Shown in pieces: positions 1-10,147 of a stretch of 64,000 nucleotides of DNA (positions are counted from its first letter, which is position 1; each line of letters begins with the position of its first letter). The stretch is taken from assembly GCA_000775715.1 (NCBI GenBank), contig JRWQ01000020.1, forward strand, positions 1 through 64,000, given 5' to 3'. The position numbers were made by a program, and so were the translations under genes. The stretch comes from Vibrio tubiashii. GTDB taxonomy: Bacteria > Pseudomonadota > Gammaproteobacteria > Enterobacterales > Vibrionaceae. The notes beneath the pieces are model-generated. The model ran no database searches, was not told the DNA's origin, and saw only the letters and a program-made list of their open reading frames with translations.

Positions 1-37
1 ATATCAGGATTGCTTAGTAAAAAGAAACCCTAAAGAG

Positions 38-114
38 TGGCGCGTCCTGGAGGATTCGAACCTCCGACCGCCTGGTTCGTAGCCAGGTACTCTATCCAGC
101 TGAGCTAAGGACGC
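38..114 (-). tRNA. tRNA-Arg (anticodon ACG)
   Basis: A 77-nt cloverleaf on the minus strand with an encoded 3' CCA. The acceptor stem pairs GCGTCCT with AGGACGC, the anticodon loop reads CTACGAA (ACG, wobble-modified to inosine in bacteria) and the T-loop carries GGTTCGAATCC. It is identical in sequence to the copy at 329-405. It lies downstream of its own promoter and beyond a terminator that follows the Ser copy, so it is probably transcribed separately. Confidence 0.97.
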
Positions 115-142
115 GCAATGTTCTCCGAAATCAGAGTTGTGA

Positions 143-170
143 AGTATATCACACTACTTCTTTGAAGCAA
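143..170 (-). promoter_or_regulatory. Promoter for tRNA-Arg at 38-114
   Basis: On the minus strand a TTGCTT -35 element (165-170) and TATACT -10 element (143-148) are separated by 16 bp. They sit between the upstream terminator and the tRNA, about 28 bp before the mature 5' end. This explains how the last tRNA is expressed despite the terminator at 181-208. Confidence 0.6.
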
Positions 171-180
171 CAGGGCTTTA

Positions 181-208
181 AAACAAAAAAATTGGCCATA
201 AGCCAATT
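181..208 (-). terminator. Intrinsic terminator after tRNA-Ser
   Basis: On the minus strand AATTGGC and GCCAATT form a 7-bp stem around a 5-nt loop, followed by a U-rich tract (TTTTTTGTTT). It begins directly after the CCA end of tRNA-Ser at 211 and would end the Ser-Arg-Ser transcript. Confidence 0.75.
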
Positions 209-210
209 AA

Positions 211-303
211 TGGCGGTGAGGGAGGGATTCGAACCCTCGATACGGCTACAAACCGTATACTCCCTTAGCAGGGGAGCGCCTTCAGCCTCTCGGCCACCTC
301 ACC
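211..303 (-). tRNA. tRNA-Ser (anticodon GCT)
   Basis: A 93-nt class II tRNA with a long variable arm and encoded CCA on the minus strand. The acceptor stem begins GGTGAGG and the anticodon loop reads CTGCTAA, giving GCT (codons AGC/AGU). It is identical to the copy at 483-575. It is the third gene of the Ser-Arg-Ser transcript and is followed at once by a terminator. Confidence 0.97.
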
Positions 304-328
304 GTTTTATTCCCTGGTAAGGAAATAG

Positions 329-405
329 TGGCGCGTCCTGGAGGATTCGAACCTCCGACCGCCTGGTTCGTAGCCAGGTACTCTATCCAGCTGAGCTAAG
401 GACGC
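329..405 (-). tRNA. tRNA-Arg (anticodon ACG)
   Basis: Second, identical copy of the 77-nt tRNA-Arg, 25 bp upstream (in transcription order) of tRNA-Ser at 211-303. The spacing suggests processing from a common precursor. The 77-bp spacer towards the upstream tRNA-Ser contains a small hairpin TGCTC-GAAA-GAGCA (about 441-454). Confidence 0.97.
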
Positions 406-482
406 GCAATGTTTCCGATGCTAACGAAAACTGTTTTAAAGCTGCTCTTTCGAGCAATTCTTCAATCTAGAAGAAGCAAGAA

Positions 483-575
483 TGGCGGTGAGGGAGGGAT
501 TCGAACCCTCGATACGGCTACAAACCGTATACTCCCTTAGCAGGGGAGCGCCTTCAGCCTCTCGGCCACCTCACC
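483..575 (-). tRNA. tRNA-Ser (anticodon GCT)
   Basis: Second, identical copy of the 93-nt tRNA-Ser with encoded CCA. It is the first gene of the tRNA transcript, just downstream of a strong promoter at 591-618. The Ser/Arg pair has clearly been duplicated in tandem (unit about 270-290 bp). Confidence 0.97.
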
Positions 576-590
576 GTCTTGCGGAGGCAC

Positions 591-618
591 ATATTACGAT
601 TTACCGAAAATATGTCAA
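591..618 (-). promoter_or_regulatory. Promoter of the tRNA Ser-Arg-Ser operon
   Basis: A consensus TTGACA -35 (613-618) and a TAATAT -10 (591-596) are separated by 16 bp on the minus strand. They are followed by a GC-rich discriminator (GTGCCTCCGC), as is usual for stringently controlled stable-RNA promoters. Distance to the first tRNA is about 15 bp. Confidence 0.8.
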
Positions 619-722
619 ACACTTTCTTGGCAAAAATAGCAAAAAGTCGGTCAACCGTTGGCTATTTAATCAAAGCGACGTTAAATCACGCTTTTTCTGA
701 TATTTAGCTACCTTTAAGGTAC

Positions 723-749
723 AAAAAAGGCCGACATAATGTCAGCCTT
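723..749 (-). terminator. Terminator of csrA
   Basis: On the minus strand a 10-bp stem (AAGGCTGACA paired with TGTCGGCCTT, one G-U) with a 3-nt loop is followed by TTTT. It lies 10 bp past the csrA stop codon and separates csrA from the tRNA promoter. Confidence 0.8.
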
Positions 750-758
750 CTAGTGTAA

Positions 759-956
759 TTAGTAGTTGCCTGACGCTACGTTACCATTACCTTTTTCTGC
801 TTGAATGCGCATGTAAATTTCTTCGCGGTGAACCGATACTTCTTTTGGAGCGTTAACACCAATACGTACTTGGTTACCTTTAACACCCAATACAGTTACC
901 GTTACTTCATCGCCGATCATTAAAGTTTCGCCAACACGGCGAGTTAAAATTAGCAT
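759..956 (-). CDS. csrA: Carbon storage regulator CsrA
   Basis: A 65-residue dimeric RNA-binding protein that controls translation and stability of mRNAs by binding GGA motifs in their leaders. The protein starts [18 protein letters not shown], the conserved first strand and R44-containing family architecture follow ([12 protein letters not shown] near residues 40-51), and length matches the family. A strong Shine-Dalgarno sequence (CAAGGAG) lies 8 nt before the ATG; its GGA could itself be a CsrA site, as is known for autoregulated csrA genes (inference). The gene follows lysC on the same strand with a 92-bp gap that may hold its own promoter. Its tRNA-Ser/Arg neighbours are typical in gammaproteobacteria. 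Confidence 0.97.
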   Translation of the reverse strand: MLILTRRVGETLMIGDEVTVTVLGVKGNQVRIGVNAPKEVSVHREEIYMRIQAEKGNGNVASGNY

Positions 957-1048
957 TCTGTGCTCCTTGAGTAATCTCTGATTTATCTTGCTACGTGGCT
1001 ATTATCCAACAAAAGTTATAATTTCGTAAACTCAATTATGGCTCGAAT

Positions 1049-2236
1049 CTAGCCTAAAATGGCATGTTTTTGTCGACAGTCGAGTGCACCCGCAGAAGTT
1101 ATGTAAGCATCATGCAGTATGTTAGCCGCTTTGTCGACACATTCGGGGAGCAGGACTAACATCAATGATTGTGGATTAACCGCGTAATGTTCAACCTTGA
1201 TACCATATTCAGTCAACAACGCGTATGACCTTTCAACCAGTCCTTCGACATGAAGGCCAACCACTGTTAACGAACTTACTAAGTCACTATTACGGATTTT
1301 GTCACTGAAAACCAGTTCCAGCTTTGTATAAGCGTCGTGTTTTATCACAACACCTACCCATTCTGCATGTTCGATCACATTCCAAATCGTGACACCAAGC
1401 ATTTGGCACTGTTTTGTAACCGTTTCTAGGGTGCCCTTCTCAATTCTTAGCAAGCACATATCACGTTGAATCGCGACGCCACACACCGCCGTTTGACACT
1501 CTTCGCCTTTTACTAGGCTGCCTTCGTTGACATCAAAAGTAGAAAGAACACGCAACGGCACATTATGTTGCCAAGCATACTGAACCGAAGGAAGGTGCAA
1601 AACCTTAGCGCCTTTGCGTGCCATCTCTTCCATAGAAGGGAAATCGATCACGTTAAGCTTACGAGCATTCGGTACCACTCTTGGGTCACAAGTATAAATA
1701 CCATCGACATCGGTAAAAATTTGGCATTCATCTGCCTTCAACGATCCGGCTAAGGTTACGGCACTGGTATCAGAACCACCTCTTCCGAGCGTCGTTATAT
1801 CCCCATTGTCATTGATACCCTGAAAGCCTGCGACAATAACAATTTTGTCCTGTTGCAATAGTTGCTCAATCGACGAGGTATCAATGTGTTTAATCGTTGC
1901 ATCGTTGTGCTGGTTGTCAGTCACAATTCCTGCTTGGGCCCCAGTTAATGAGCTCGCAGAATGACCCATCTTATTCAGAGTCATCGCCAGAAGTGCCATC
2001 GACACTTGCTCACCAGCTGAGAGCAAAACGTCAAGTTCTCGAGCGGTAGGCACACTGTCTACCTGTTTAGCCAAGTCCATCAATCTGTTTGTTTCACCAG
2101 ACATCGCCGACACGACTACGACAACTTGATTGCCATCATTTTTCGCCTTTATGATGTGTTCAGCAACCTTATGGATTCTTTCTATTGAACCCACAGAAGT
2201 TCCGCCAAACTTTTGCACGATAAGGGGCTTTTTCAC
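1049..2236 (-). CDS. lysC: Monofunctional aspartate kinase
   Basis: Phosphorylates L-aspartate with ATP, the first step to lysine, threonine, methionine and diaminopimelate. The 395-residue protein begins with the kinase signature KFGGTSVG (residues 9-16), has the substrate loop GRGGSDTSAV (151-160) and FTDVDGIYTCDPR (174-186), and ends in tandem ACT regulatory domains (about 265-395). It resembles the single-domain LysC type, not the fused ThrA/MetL enzymes. The start is a GTG preceded by AAGGTG. It lies between alaS and csrA. I looked for a lysine riboswitch in the 196-bp upstream gap and did not find its conserved blocks. Symbol lysC is by family; the paralogue identity within Vibrio is not settled by sequence alone. 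Confidence 0.9.
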   Translation of the reverse strand: MKKPLIVQKFGGTSVGSIERIHKVAEHIIKAKNDGNQVVVVVSAMSGETNRLMDLAKQVDSVPTARELDVLLSAGEQVSMALLAMTLNKMGHSASSLTGAQAGIVTDNQHNDATIKHIDTSSIEQLLQQDKIVIVAGFQGINDNGDITTLGRGGSDTSAVTLAGSLKADECQIFTDVDGIYTCDPRVVPNARKLNVIDFPSMEEMARKGAKVLHLPSVQYAWQHNVPLRVLSTFDVNEGSLVKGEECQTAVCGVAIQRDMCLLRIEKGTLETVTKQCQMLGVTIWNVIEHAEWVGVVIKHDAYTKLELVFSDKIRNSDLVSSLTVVGLHVEGLVERSYALLTEYGIKVEHYAVNPQSLMLVLLPECVDKAANILHDAYITSAGALDCRQKHAILG

Positions 2237-2373
2237 CAGTCTTCACCTTCCCAAGACCAAAGTCTCATTCGAACTACACTCAATATGTTGAATATTGCTT
2301 GCAGTAGTTATAACAAAAACCAAGTGACTTACTTGATATTCATTGTGAGCATCAATTAAAGCACTTGGTTGTC

Positions 2374-2414
2374 AGAAAAAAATTACGCTCAATCAAATAA
2401 CTGATTGAGCGTAA
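2374..2414 (-). terminator. Terminator of alaS
   Basis: A 13-bp perfect stem (TTACGCTCAATCA at 2383-2395 with its complement at 2402-2414) and a 6-nt loop, followed on the minus strand by seven or more U. It lies 19 bp after the alaS stop and isolates alaS from lysC. Confidence 0.9.
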
Positions 2415-2432
2415 AAGTCGTTTAAGTTTTAA

Positions 2433-5015
2433 TTACAGACGTTCTTCTAGCCATGGCTGAACTGACTTGATTGCTTCAGGCAGAGCAGCAACATCAGTAC
2501 CACCCGCTTGTGCCATGTCAGGACGACCGCCACCTTTGCCGCCAACTTGCTCAGCAACCATCTTCACTAGGTCACCGGCTTTTACTTTTCCGATAAGATC
2601 TTTGGTTACACCTGCGATTAAACCAATCTTGTCGCCGTTTACGTTGGCAATCATTACAACGCCACTACCCATTTGGTTTTTAGCATTATCGACCATAGTG
2701 CGAAGGTTCTTAGGATCTGCCCCTTCCATGCCAGCGATTAGAACTTTAACACCGTTGATCTCTTGAGCTTTGCCCATGATGTTAGCGCTTTCCGCTGCCG
2801 CCATCTTGTCTTTTAGTTTCTGGATCTCTTTCTCTAGAGATTTCGCTTTTGATGCTGATTCAGCAAGCTTCTCTTCATACTTCGCTTGTTGAGATTCAAT
2901 TGCATCTAGCGCTGCATCACCCGTCACTGCTTCGATACGGCGAATGCCCGCAGCAATACCACCTTCTGATGTAATCTTAAATAGACCGATATCACCTGTG
3001 TTTGATGCGTGGATACCACCACAAAGCTCAGTTGAAAACTCACCCATAGAAAGAACACGAACTTCATCGTCGTACTTCTCGCCGAATAGTGCCATCGCAC
3101 CTTTCTGCTTAGCTGACTCAATGTCCATGATATTAGTTTCAATCACATGGTTACGACGAACTTGTGCGTTAACTAGTCGCTCAACTTTTTTCAGCTCAGC
3201 AGGTGTTACCGCTTCTAGGTGAGAGAAGTCAAAGCGTAGGTTTTCAGGCTTAACAAGCGAGCCTTTCTGCGCTACGTGCTCACCTAGAACTTGGCGTAAT
3301 GCCGCGTGCAGTAGGTGAGTGGCAGAGTGGTTCAGTGAGATAACCGCACGACGCTCAGCATCAACAACAGCCTCTACTTGGTCGCCTTTCGCCAGCACAC
3401 CTTCAGCAAGAACGCCGTGGTGCGCAATCGCGTTGCCAAGCTTCTGAGTATCTTCGACTTGGAATAGTCCAGACTCTGTTTTCAGCACACCAGCATCACC
3501 ACATTGACCGCCTGATTCCGCGTAGAAAGGTGTTTCACCAAGAATAACAATCGCTTTGTCACCTGCAGTTAGAGACTCAGCAGCTTCCCCTTCAACGAAG
3601 ATTTCAGCAACGTTACTCTTACCTTCAGTTGCTGTGTAACCACAGAACTCAGAATCCACTTCAGACTTAAGTGTTGCGTTATAGTCAGTACCAAACTGGC
3701 CCGCTTCACGAGCACGTTGACGTTGCTCTTCCATCGCTTTCTCAAAGCCAGCTTCATCAATGGTAAAGTCACGCTCACGCGCTACGTCGTTAGTTAAGTC
3801 AGCAGGGAAACCGTAAGTATCGTAAAGCTTGAATACGGTTTCGCCATCAAGCTCTTTGCCTTCAAGGCCATCTAGCGCTTCATTAAGAATGATCATTCCG
3901 CGCTCTAGTGTGCGTCCGAAGTTCTCTTCTTCAATGCGAAGTACTTTTTCAACAAGCTCTTGCTGTTTCTTCAGCTCAACCGCAGCGCCACCCATCACTT
4001 CTGCTAACACGCCAACAAGTTTGTGGAAGAATACACCCTTGGCACCTAGCTTGTTACCGTGGCGAACTGCGCGGCGGATAATGCGACGAAGAACGTAACC
4101 ACGACCTTCGTTTGAAGGCATAACGCCATCAGCGATAAGGAATGAACAAGAACGGATGTGGTCAGCGATAACACGCAGAGACTGGTTCGATAGGTCTTCA
4201 TGGCCTACAATCTCAGCCGTTGCTTTAATTAGCTTTTGGAATACATCAATTTCATAGTTTGAGTGAACGCCCTGCATAATTGCCGAGATACGTTCAATAC
4301 CCATACCTGTATCAACAGCAGGCTTAGGTAGCGGTTCCATCGTGCCATCAGCATGACGGTTGAACTGCATAAATACGTTGTTCCAGATCTCGATGAAACG
4401 GTCACCATCTTCTTCAGGCGTACCGGGACGGCCACCCCAGATGTGTTCACCGTGATCGTAGAAAATTTCAGTACATGGACCACAAGGACCTGTATCACCC
4501 ATAGTCCAGAAGTTGTCTGACTCGTACTGCTTACCACCTTTCTTATCGCCAATACGCACGATACGATCAGCAGGAACACCTACTTTTTTGTTCCAGATAT
4601 CGAAAGCTTCGTCATCAGTTTCGTAAACAGTTACCAGTAGACGATCTTTTGGCAGTTGTAGCGTTTCAGTTAGGAACTCCCAAGCAAATGCAATCGCATC
4701 TTCTTTGAAATAATCACCAAAGCTGAAGTTACCTAGCATTTCGAAGAAAGTGTGGTGACGAGCTGTAAAACCAACGTTTTCAAGGTCGTTGTGTTTGCCA
4801 CCCGCACGTACACAACGCTGAGCCGTAGTTGCTCGTGTGTAGGCGCGCTTTTCTGCGCCTAAGAAGCAATCTTTGAATTGGTTCATACCTGCGTTAGTAA
4901 ATAGCAGGGTTGGATCGTTATGTGGAACCAACGATGAACTGTCTACGATTTGGTGTCCTTTGCCTTCAAAGAACTTGAGGAACGCGTTACGAACCTCATC
5001 AGTGCTCATGTACAT
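2433..5015 (-). CDS. alaS: Alanine--tRNA ligase
   Basis: Charges tRNA-Ala with alanine and hydrolyses mischarged Ser/Gly-tRNA-Ala. The 860 residues show the class II catalytic core at the N-terminus ([11 protein letters not shown] near 40, [13 protein letters not shown] near 68), the tRNA-recognition region, an editing domain with the zinc motif [12 protein letters not shown] (about 555-566) and [10 protein letters not shown] (near 655), then a C-terminal coiled-coil/DHHA1 region. Of two in-frame ATGs (5015 and 5009), the first is chosen: AGGA lies 8 nt upstream and its N-terminus aligns in length with known AlaS. Upstream 141 bp separate it from recX. Confidence 0.98.
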   Translation of the reverse strand: MYMSTDEVRNAFLKFFEGKGHQIVDSSSLVPHNDPTLLFTNAGMNQFKDCFLGAEKRAYTRATTAQRCVRAGGKHNDLENVGFTARHHTFFEMLGNFSFGDYFKEDAIAFAWEFLTETLQLPKDRLLVTVYETDDEAFDIWNKKVGVPADRIVRIGDKKGGKQYESDNFWTMGDTGPCGPCTEIFYDHGEHIWGGRPGTPEEDGDRFIEIWNNVFMQFNRHADGTMEPLPKPAVDTGMGIERISAIMQGVHSNYEIDVFQKLIKATAEIVGHEDLSNQSLRVIADHIRSCSFLIADGVMPSNEGRGYVLRRIIRRAVRHGNKLGAKGVFFHKLVGVLAEVMGGAAVELKKQQELVEKVLRIEEENFGRTLERGMIILNEALDGLEGKELDGETVFKLYDTYGFPADLTNDVARERDFTIDEAGFEKAMEEQRQRAREAGQFGTDYNATLKSEVDSEFCGYTATEGKSNVAEIFVEGEAAESLTAGDKAIVILGETPFYAESGGQCGDAGVLKTESGLFQVEDTQKLGNAIAHHGVLAEGVLAKGDQVEAVVDAERRAVISLNHSATHLLHAALRQVLGEHVAQKGSLVKPENLRFDFSHLEAVTPAELKKVERLVNAQVRRNHVIETNIMDIESAKQKGAMALFGEKYDDEVRVLSMGEFSTELCGGIHASNTGDIGLFKITSEGGIAAGIRRIEAVTGDAALDAIESQQAKYEEKLAESASKAKSLEKEIQKLKDKMAAAESANIMGKAQEINGVKVLIAGMEGADPKNLRTMVDNAKNQMGSGVVMIANVNGDKIGLIAGVTKDLIGKVKAGDLVKMVAEQVGGKGGGRPDMAQAGGTDVAALPEAIKSVQPWLEERL

Positions 5016-5156
5016 GCAGCTCTTCCTGAAAATAGTCGAGTTAGAATTTTGCGCTATTGTAGATCATGGTTAACGCTACGACTAGTTTTCTCGCAGAAAA
5101 GAGCTCATAGAGGGGGTAATTCATCATTAAAGATTGAATTAAGCAGTTGTTTGCGC

Positions 5157-5621
5157 TTAATCCTCGTTATTGGGAGTAAGCGCGTAGTTAATTTGTTCAA
5201 AGCTGTAGCCACGATATTGAAGAAAACGCACCTGCTTGGCGTACTCTTTTTGGTCTTTCGCGACTATTCCCTTAAATTTCTTCTCCGCAGCCTGTTTCGC
5301 TAGCTCAAACCAGTCTTGCGGCTCTTCTTCCATTGCTTTGTCTACCACCCAATCTGCAACTCTTTTCTGTTGCAGCTCTTGGCGGATGCGTCTCTCACCA
5401 TGCCCTTTGTAGACATGCTGACGGACTTGGCTTTTGGCATAGCGCAGATCATCTAGGTAGTTGTGATCTAAACAGAAGTTAACCGCTTCTTGAATCGCTT
5501 CTTCATCATAGCCCTTCAAAGTGAGCTTTTGGTAGAGCTCATACTCACCATGATCACGGCGGCTAAGCAGTTGGATAGCGGCTTCTTTGCTAGAAAGTGT
5601 CGGCGGTTTACGTTGAAACAT
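5157..5621 (-). CDS. recX: Regulatory protein RecX
   Basis: Inhibits RecA by binding its nucleoprotein filament. The 154-residue basic helical protein has the three tandem three-helix repeats of the family: [20 protein letters not shown] (about 10-29), the [15 protein letters not shown] segment (about 56-70), and the [14 protein letters not shown] segment (about 75-88). It lies 69 bp downstream of recA, separated by a hairpin, so it probably shares the SOS-controlled recA promoter by partial read-through, as established in Escherichia coli. Confidence 0.93.
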   Translation of the reverse strand: MFQRKPPTLSSKEAAIQLLSRRDHGEYELYQKLTLKGYDEEAIQEAVNFCLDHNYLDDLRYAKSQVRQHVYKGHGERRIRQELQQKRVADWVVDKAMEEEPQDWFELAKQAAEKKFKGIVAKDQKEYAKQVRFLQYRGYSFEQINYALTPNNED

Positions 5622-5646
5622 AATCTCAATCTAGGGTAGATATAAC

Positions 5647-5670
5647 AAAGCCCCGCAATTGCAGGGCTTT
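5647..5670 (-). terminator. Attenuating terminator between recA and recX
   Basis: AAAGCCC-GC ... GC-GGGCTTT form a 10-bp stem (one C-A mismatch) on the minus strand, followed by a short imperfect U tract (CTTTGTT). It stands between recA and recX, where a leaky terminator would keep RecX low relative to RecA. Confidence 0.7.
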
Positions 5671-5690
5671 AAGGAAAAAGAGAAATTAGA

Positions 5691-6737
5691 TTATAGCTCT
5701 TCTTGCTCTGGCATTTGGCCTAGTTCAGCATCATCTGGCTGAATCTCAGCTGGTGACAGTAGCATCTCGCGCAATTTCGCATCGATAGCTTGTGCAGCAT
5801 CTGGGTTCTCACGTAGGAACTTACCTGCGTTTGCTTTACCTTGACCGATCTTGTCACCATTGTAGCTGTACCAAGCACCTGCTTTTTCGATCAGCTTGTG
5901 CTTAACACCCAAGTCGATAAGCTCACCTTCACGGTTGAAACCTTGGCCATACATGATTTGCGTTTCAGCTTGCTTGAATGGAGCAGCAATCTTGTTCTTA
6001 ACAACCTTGATACGAGTTTCGTTACCCACCACTTCGTCGCCTTCTTTGATAGAACCAGTACGGCGAATATCAAGACGAACAGATGCGTAAAACTTAAGTG
6101 CGTTACCACCTGTGGTTGTTTCTGGGTTACCGAACATCACACCAATCTTCATACGGATTTGGTTGATGAAGATACACATACAGTTAGACTGCTTAAGGTT
6201 ACCCGTTAGCTTACGCATTGCTTGAGAAAGCATACGTGCTTGCAGACCCATGTGGCTATCGCCCATTTCGCCTTCGATTTCAGCTTTAGGTGTTAATGCT
6301 GCTACTGAGTCAACAACCATAACGTCGATAGCACCTGAGCGAGCTAGTGCGTCACAGATCTCTAAAGCTTGCTCACCCGTATCTGGCTGAGAAACAAGCA
6401 GTGCATCGATATCAACACCTAGTTTCTTCGCGTAAACGGGATCAAGTGCGTGCTCAGCATCGATAAATGCACAAGTCTTACCTTGTTTTTGCGCTGCAGC
6501 AATACACTCTAGAGTTAACGTTGTTTTACCTGAAGATTCTGGACCGTAGATCTCTACGATACGCCCCATAGGTAGACCACCAGCACCGAGAGCAATATCC
6601 AAAGAAAGTGAACCTGTAGAGATTGTTTCTACATCCATTGCGCGGTTGTCACCAAGGCGCATGATTGAACCTTTACCGAATTGCTTTTCAATCTGACCTA
6701 GCGCAGCGGCGAGCGCTTTCTGTTTATTCTCGTCCAT
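5691..6737 (-). CDS. recA: Recombinase RecA
   Basis: Forms ATP-dependent filaments on single-stranded DNA, performs strand exchange and triggers LexA self-cleavage. The 348-residue protein has Walker A GPESSGKT at 65-72, the catalytic Glu that follows a conserved [11 protein letters not shown] block, the Walker B VVDSVAAL segment, loop L1 around [14 protein letters not shown] and L2 around [26 protein letters not shown], and an acidic tail. An upstream in-frame ATG at 6758 exists but has no ribosome-binding site; the ATG at 6737 has GGAG at 6 nt and gives the conserved start [14 protein letters not shown] LexA box lies in its promoter. Confidence 0.97.
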   Translation of the reverse strand: MDENKQKALAAALGQIEKQFGKGSIMRLGDNRAMDVETISTGSLSLDIALGAGGLPMGRIVEIYGPESSGKTTLTLECIAAAQKQGKTCAFIDAEHALDPVYAKKLGVDIDALLVSQPDTGEQALEICDALARSGAIDVMVVDSVAALTPKAEIEGEMGDSHMGLQARMLSQAMRKLTGNLKQSNCMCIFINQIRMKIGVMFGNPETTTGGNALKFYASVRLDIRRTGSIKEGDEVVGNETRIKVVKNKIAAPFKQAETQIMYGQGFNREGELIDLGVKHKLIEKAGAWYSYNGDKIGQGKANAGKFLRENPDAAQAIDAKLREMLLSPAEIQPDDAELGQMPEQEEL

Positions 6738-6827
6738 CACTTTCTCCACATGACTCATCTATTTCGTGCTGATGATTATCAATTTAGTTTTTCCGTTCAA
6801 CGCTCTCATTGAACAATCAATGCAAGC

Positions 6828-6855
6828 ATTATACTGTTGATTCATACAGTGTCTA
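6828..6855 (-). promoter_or_regulatory. recA promoter with embedded LexA (SOS) box
   Basis: On the minus strand TAGACA (-35, 6850-6855), a 16-bp spacer and TATAAT (-10, 6828-6833). The spacer is exactly the SOS box CTGT-N8-ACAG (6834-6849), the same arrangement as in the E. coli recA promoter. Repressor binding would occlude polymerase until DNA damage. Confidence 0.95.
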
Positions 6856-6930
6856 TACCTGTATGAATATTTTTTAAATTTTGGTGATATCTACCTAATA
6901 AAGTGGGTAATTTAGATGTTCGGCAACAGA

Positions 6931-7422
6931 CTAGTTTCTAATTAATAGCTCTGCGTACAGTACTTTTAACGCGTGTTCTACCGCTTGCTGTCGAACTTGC
7001 CCACGGCCTCCCGCAAAGCAGGTTGTCTCGACCTTTTGCCAACCGAATGAATCCGCCCAAGCAAAACAAACAGTGCCTACTGGTTTTAGCTCTGAGCCTC
7101 CCCCTGGCCCTGCGATGCCACTGATCGAAACTCCAATATTTGCATTAGAGTTGTTTATTGCCCCCTCAACCATCTCAATCACAGTTTGCTCACTTACGGC
7201 GCCAAACTGTTCGAGTGTGGCTGCGGATACACCTAGCATCTCCATCTTGGCTTCATTGCTATAGGTAATAAAAGCGCGGTCAAACCAAGCGGAGCTACCT
7301 GCAATGTCGGTAATCGCCGCAGAAACACCACCACCAGTGCAAGACTCTGCAGTTGTCATGACCAACTTATGCCGATTTAACAATTCACCTAACTGCCAAG
7401 ACAGCTTTTGCTGTGATTCCAT
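6931..7422 (-). CDS. pncC: Nicotinamide-nucleotide amidohydrolase PncC (CinA C-terminal family)
   Basis: Deamidates NMN to nicotinate mononucleotide, recycling pyridine nucleotide produced largely by DNA ligase. The 163-residue single-domain protein carries the family motifs TTAESCTGGGVSAAIT (about 23-38) and SGIAGPGGG (about 101-109) and lacks the N-terminal molybdopterin-like CinA domain. It sits upstream of recA on the same strand, a gene pair also seen in E. coli (ygaD-recA), and is divergent from mutS with an 85-bp gap. Confidence 0.92.
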   Translation of the reverse strand: MESQQKLSWQLGELLNRHKLVMTTAESCTGGGVSAAITDIAGSSAWFDRAFITYSNEAKMEMLGVSAATLEQFGAVSEQTVIEMVEGAINNSNANIGVSISGIAGPGGGSELKPVGTVCFAWADSFGWQKVETTCFAGGRGQVRQQAVEHALKVLYAELLIRN

Positions 7423-7507
7423 ATTTAAAACCCTTTATTACATCTTTTCGCCCTTTGGCTATTCACGTATCCTAAGCCGCAATAGAAATAAACAAAAGAC
7501 CTAAACT

Positions 7508-10087
7508 GTGAAAGCGTTACCCGAAAAAGAAAAGCAAAAACACACGCCCATGATGCAGCAATATCTCAAGCTTAAAGCTGAGAACCCAGACATTTTGCTG
7601 TTTTATCGTATGGGAGATTTCTATGAGCTTTTCTATGACGATGCCAAAAGAGCGTCACAACTGCTCGATATCTCTCTGACCAAACGCGGCTCTTCTGCGG
7701 GCGAACCTATCCCGATGGCAGGCGTACCTTTCCACGCAGTTGAAGGTTACTTAGCAAAGCTTGTTCAGCTTGGTGAATCTGTCGCCATTTGTGAACAGAT
7801 TGGCGATCCGGCGACAAGTAAAGGCCCGGTGGAACGCGCGGTTGTTCGCATTGTCACGCCGGGTACAGTCACAGATGAAGCGCTGCTTTCTGAACGCCTA
7901 GATAACCTAATTGCCGCTATTTATCATCATGATGGCAAATTTGGTTACGCGACGTTGGATGTGACATCAGGTCGATTCCAATTGATGGAACCAGAAACTG
8001 AAGAGGCAATGGCAGCAGAGCTACAACGCACTTCGCCGCGTGAACTACTTTTCCCAGAAGATTTCGAACCCGTAGCGCTGATGTCTTCACGCAGTGGCAA
8101 TCGTCGTCGCCCTATTTGGGAATTTGAACTCGATACTGCTAAACAGCAGTTAAACCAGCAATTTGGTACTCGTGATTTAGTAGGCTTTGGAGTTGAGCAT
8201 GCCAATCTTGGGTTGTGTGCCGCTGGTTGTTTAATTCAATATGTCAAAGATACTCAGCGCACAGCACTACCACACATTCGCTCCTTGACCTTTGACAGAC
8301 AAGATCACTCTGTCATTTTGGATGCCGCGACACGACGTAACTTAGAAATTACTCACAATCTGGCTGGCGGTACAGATAACACCTTAGCAGAAGTACTCGA
8401 TCATACGGCAACAGCAATGGGAAGCCGTATGCTCAAACGTTGGCTTCATCAGCCGATGCGCGATATTGATACGCTCAATCACCGCCTCGATGCCATTTCA
8501 GAGCTAAAAGAAGTGGCTTTGTTCGCTGAACTTCACCCTGTACTTAAGCAAATCGGCGATATCGAACGTATTCTTGCACGCTTAGCACTACGTAGTGCCA
8601 GACCACGCGATATGGCACGTCTGCGTTTTGCGATGCAACAACTGCCTGAACTAGCAGAATCAATGAGTGTGCTAACTCACCCATACCTAGAGAAACTGGC
8701 TCAATATGCTGCGCCAATGGAAGAAGTGTGTGAGCTACTAGAGCGCGCCATCAAAGAAAACCCGCCGGTTGTGATTCGTGATGGTGGCGTTATCGCTGAA
8801 GGCTACAATAGCGAACTCGATGAGTGGCGTAAATTAGCGGATGGTGCGACCGAGTATCTTGAACAAATGGAGCAAGACGAGCGCGAGCGCCATGGCATCG
8901 ACACACTAAAAGTTGGCTACAACAATGTGCACGGTTTCTTTATTCAAGTCAGTCGTGGACAAAGCCATTTAGTGCCACCGCACTATGTACGTCGCCAAAC
9001 TTTAAAAAATGCTGAGCGCTACATTATTCCTGAGCTCAAAGAGCACGAAGATAAAGTACTCAACTCTAAGTCAAAAGCATTGGCATTAGAGAAGCAGTTA
9101 TGGGAAGAGCTATTCGATCTCTTGTTACCTCACTTAGAGCGACTGCAAAATGTTGCTTCAGCCGTTTCACAAATCGATGTATTGCAGAACTTAGCTGAAC
9201 GTGCAGATAGTTTAGATTACTGCCGACCAAGCTTGACGAAACAGGTGGGCATTCATATTCAGGGTGGTCGTCACCCAGTGGTCGAGCAAGTGATGGATGA
9301 CCCATTCATTGCTAACCCCATTGAGCTCAATCCGCAACGTAAAATGTTGATCATTACCGGTCCAAACATGGGTGGTAAATCGACCTACATGCGCCAAACT
9401 GCCCTGATTGCGCTAATGGCACACATAGGCTCTTACGTTCCGGCTGAATCAGCGCAAATCGGCTCAATTGATCGCATCTTCACCCGTATTGGCGCATCTG
9501 ATGACCTCGCTTCTGGGCGCTCTACCTTTATGGTCGAAATGACGGAAACCGCTAACATCCTCCACAATGCCACAGCAAATAGCTTAGTTTTGATGGATGA
9601 GATTGGTCGCGGCACCAGTACATACGACGGGCTATCGTTAGCTTGGGCAAGTGCCGAGTGGTTAGCTAAAGAGCTAGGTTCAATGACCTTATTTGCGACC
9701 CACTACTTTGAGTTAACGGAGCTACCTAACCAGATCCCGCACTTAGCCAACGTACACCTCGATGCGGTTGAACATGGTGATAGCATCGCCTTCATGCACG
9801 CAGTTCAAGAGGGTGCCGCAAGTAAGTCTTACGGCCTAGCCGTTGCGGGCTTGGCTGGCGTACCTAAGAGTGTGATAAAGAATGCGCGCACTAAGCTGAC
9901 TCAACTAGAGCAGTTAGGCCAAGGCACTGAAGACGCTAGACCTTCAAGCGCAGTCGACATCGCTAACCAAATGAGTTTGATCCCAGAACCAAGTGAAGTT
10001 GAAGAAGCGCTTTCCGCTATCGATCCAGATGACCTAACACCAAGACAGGCTCTGGAAGAGCTATATCGGCTGAAGAAGTTAATCTAA
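7508..10087 (+). CDS. mutS: DNA mismatch repair protein MutS
   Basis: Recognises base mismatches and recruits MutL. The 859-residue protein has the mismatch-binding F-Y-E motif at 38-40 within [10 protein letters not shown], connector and clamp domains, the ABC-type Walker [10 protein letters not shown] at 618-626, the signature segment [14 protein letters not shown], Walker [17 protein letters not shown], and a C-terminal tail with the usual dimerisation helix ending [20 protein letters not shown]. Start is GTG with a weak ribosome-binding site; the next in-frame ATG is inside the conserved HTPMMQQYL block, so GTG is preferred. In Vibrio cholerae mutS is, as I recall, beside rpoS; here it abuts lptG. 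Confidence 0.97.
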   Translation: MKALPEKEKQKHTPMMQQYLKLKAENPDILLFYRMGDFYELFYDDAKRASQLLDISLTKRGSSAGEPIPMAGVPFHAVEGYLAKLVQLGESVAICEQIGDPATSKGPVERAVVRIVTPGTVTDEALLSERLDNLIAAIYHHDGKFGYATLDVTSGRFQLMEPETEEAMAAELQRTSPRELLFPEDFEPVALMSSRSGNRRRPIWEFELDTAKQQLNQQFGTRDLVGFGVEHANLGLCAAGCLIQYVKDTQRTALPHIRSLTFDRQDHSVILDAATRRNLEITHNLAGGTDNTLAEVLDHTATAMGSRMLKRWLHQPMRDIDTLNHRLDAISELKEVALFAELHPVLKQIGDIERILARLALRSARPRDMARLRFAMQQLPELAESMSVLTHPYLEKLAQYAAPMEEVCELLERAIKENPPVVIRDGGVIAEGYNSELDEWRKLADGATEYLEQMEQDERERHGIDTLKVGYNNVHGFFIQVSRGQSHLVPPHYVRRQTLKNAERYIIPELKEHEDKVLNSKSKALALEKQLWEELFDLLLPHLERLQNVASAVSQIDVLQNLAERADSLDYCRPSLTKQVGIHIQGGRHPVVEQVMDDPFIANPIELNPQRKMLIITGPNMGGKSTYMRQTALIALMAHIGSYVPAESAQIGSIDRIFTRIGASDDLASGRSTFMVEMTETANILHNATANSLVLMDEIGRGTSTYDGLSLAWASAEWLAKELGSMTLFATHYFELTELPNQIPHLANVHLDAVEHGDSIAFMHAVQEGAASKSYGLAVAGLAGVPKSVIKNARTKLTQLEQLGQGTEDARPSSAVDIANQMSLIPEPSEVEEALSAIDPDDLTPRQALEELYRLKKLI

Positions 10088-10090
10088 TTA

Positions 10091-10122
10091 AAAAACGGCA
10101 GTCCAAAAGGGCTGCCGTTTTT
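10091..10122. terminator. Bidirectional terminator between mutS and lptG
   Basis: AAAAACGGCAG and CTGCCGTTTTT form an 11-bp stem with A and T runs on both sides, located between the convergent mutS and lptG stop codons. It can serve both strands. Confidence 0.9.
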
Positions 10123-10147
10123 GTTTGTGCTTTGAGTATTGAGAAGC

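Noticed and set aside
482..700. 72-codon open frame on the plus strand
   Set aside because: It runs antisense through a tRNA-Ser gene and the tRNA promoter; its sequence is explained by those.
2237..2382. Lysine riboswitch upstream of lysC
   Set aside because: The gap contains an AACCAAGTG/CACTTGGTT inverted repeat, but none of the conserved L-box blocks, and about 145 nt is short for a full lysine riboswitch.
2467..2766. Plus-strand open frames inside alaS, valS, rapA and yhdP
   Set aside because: They are antisense to long conserved genes, have no recognisable domains and show compositions typical of shadow frames.
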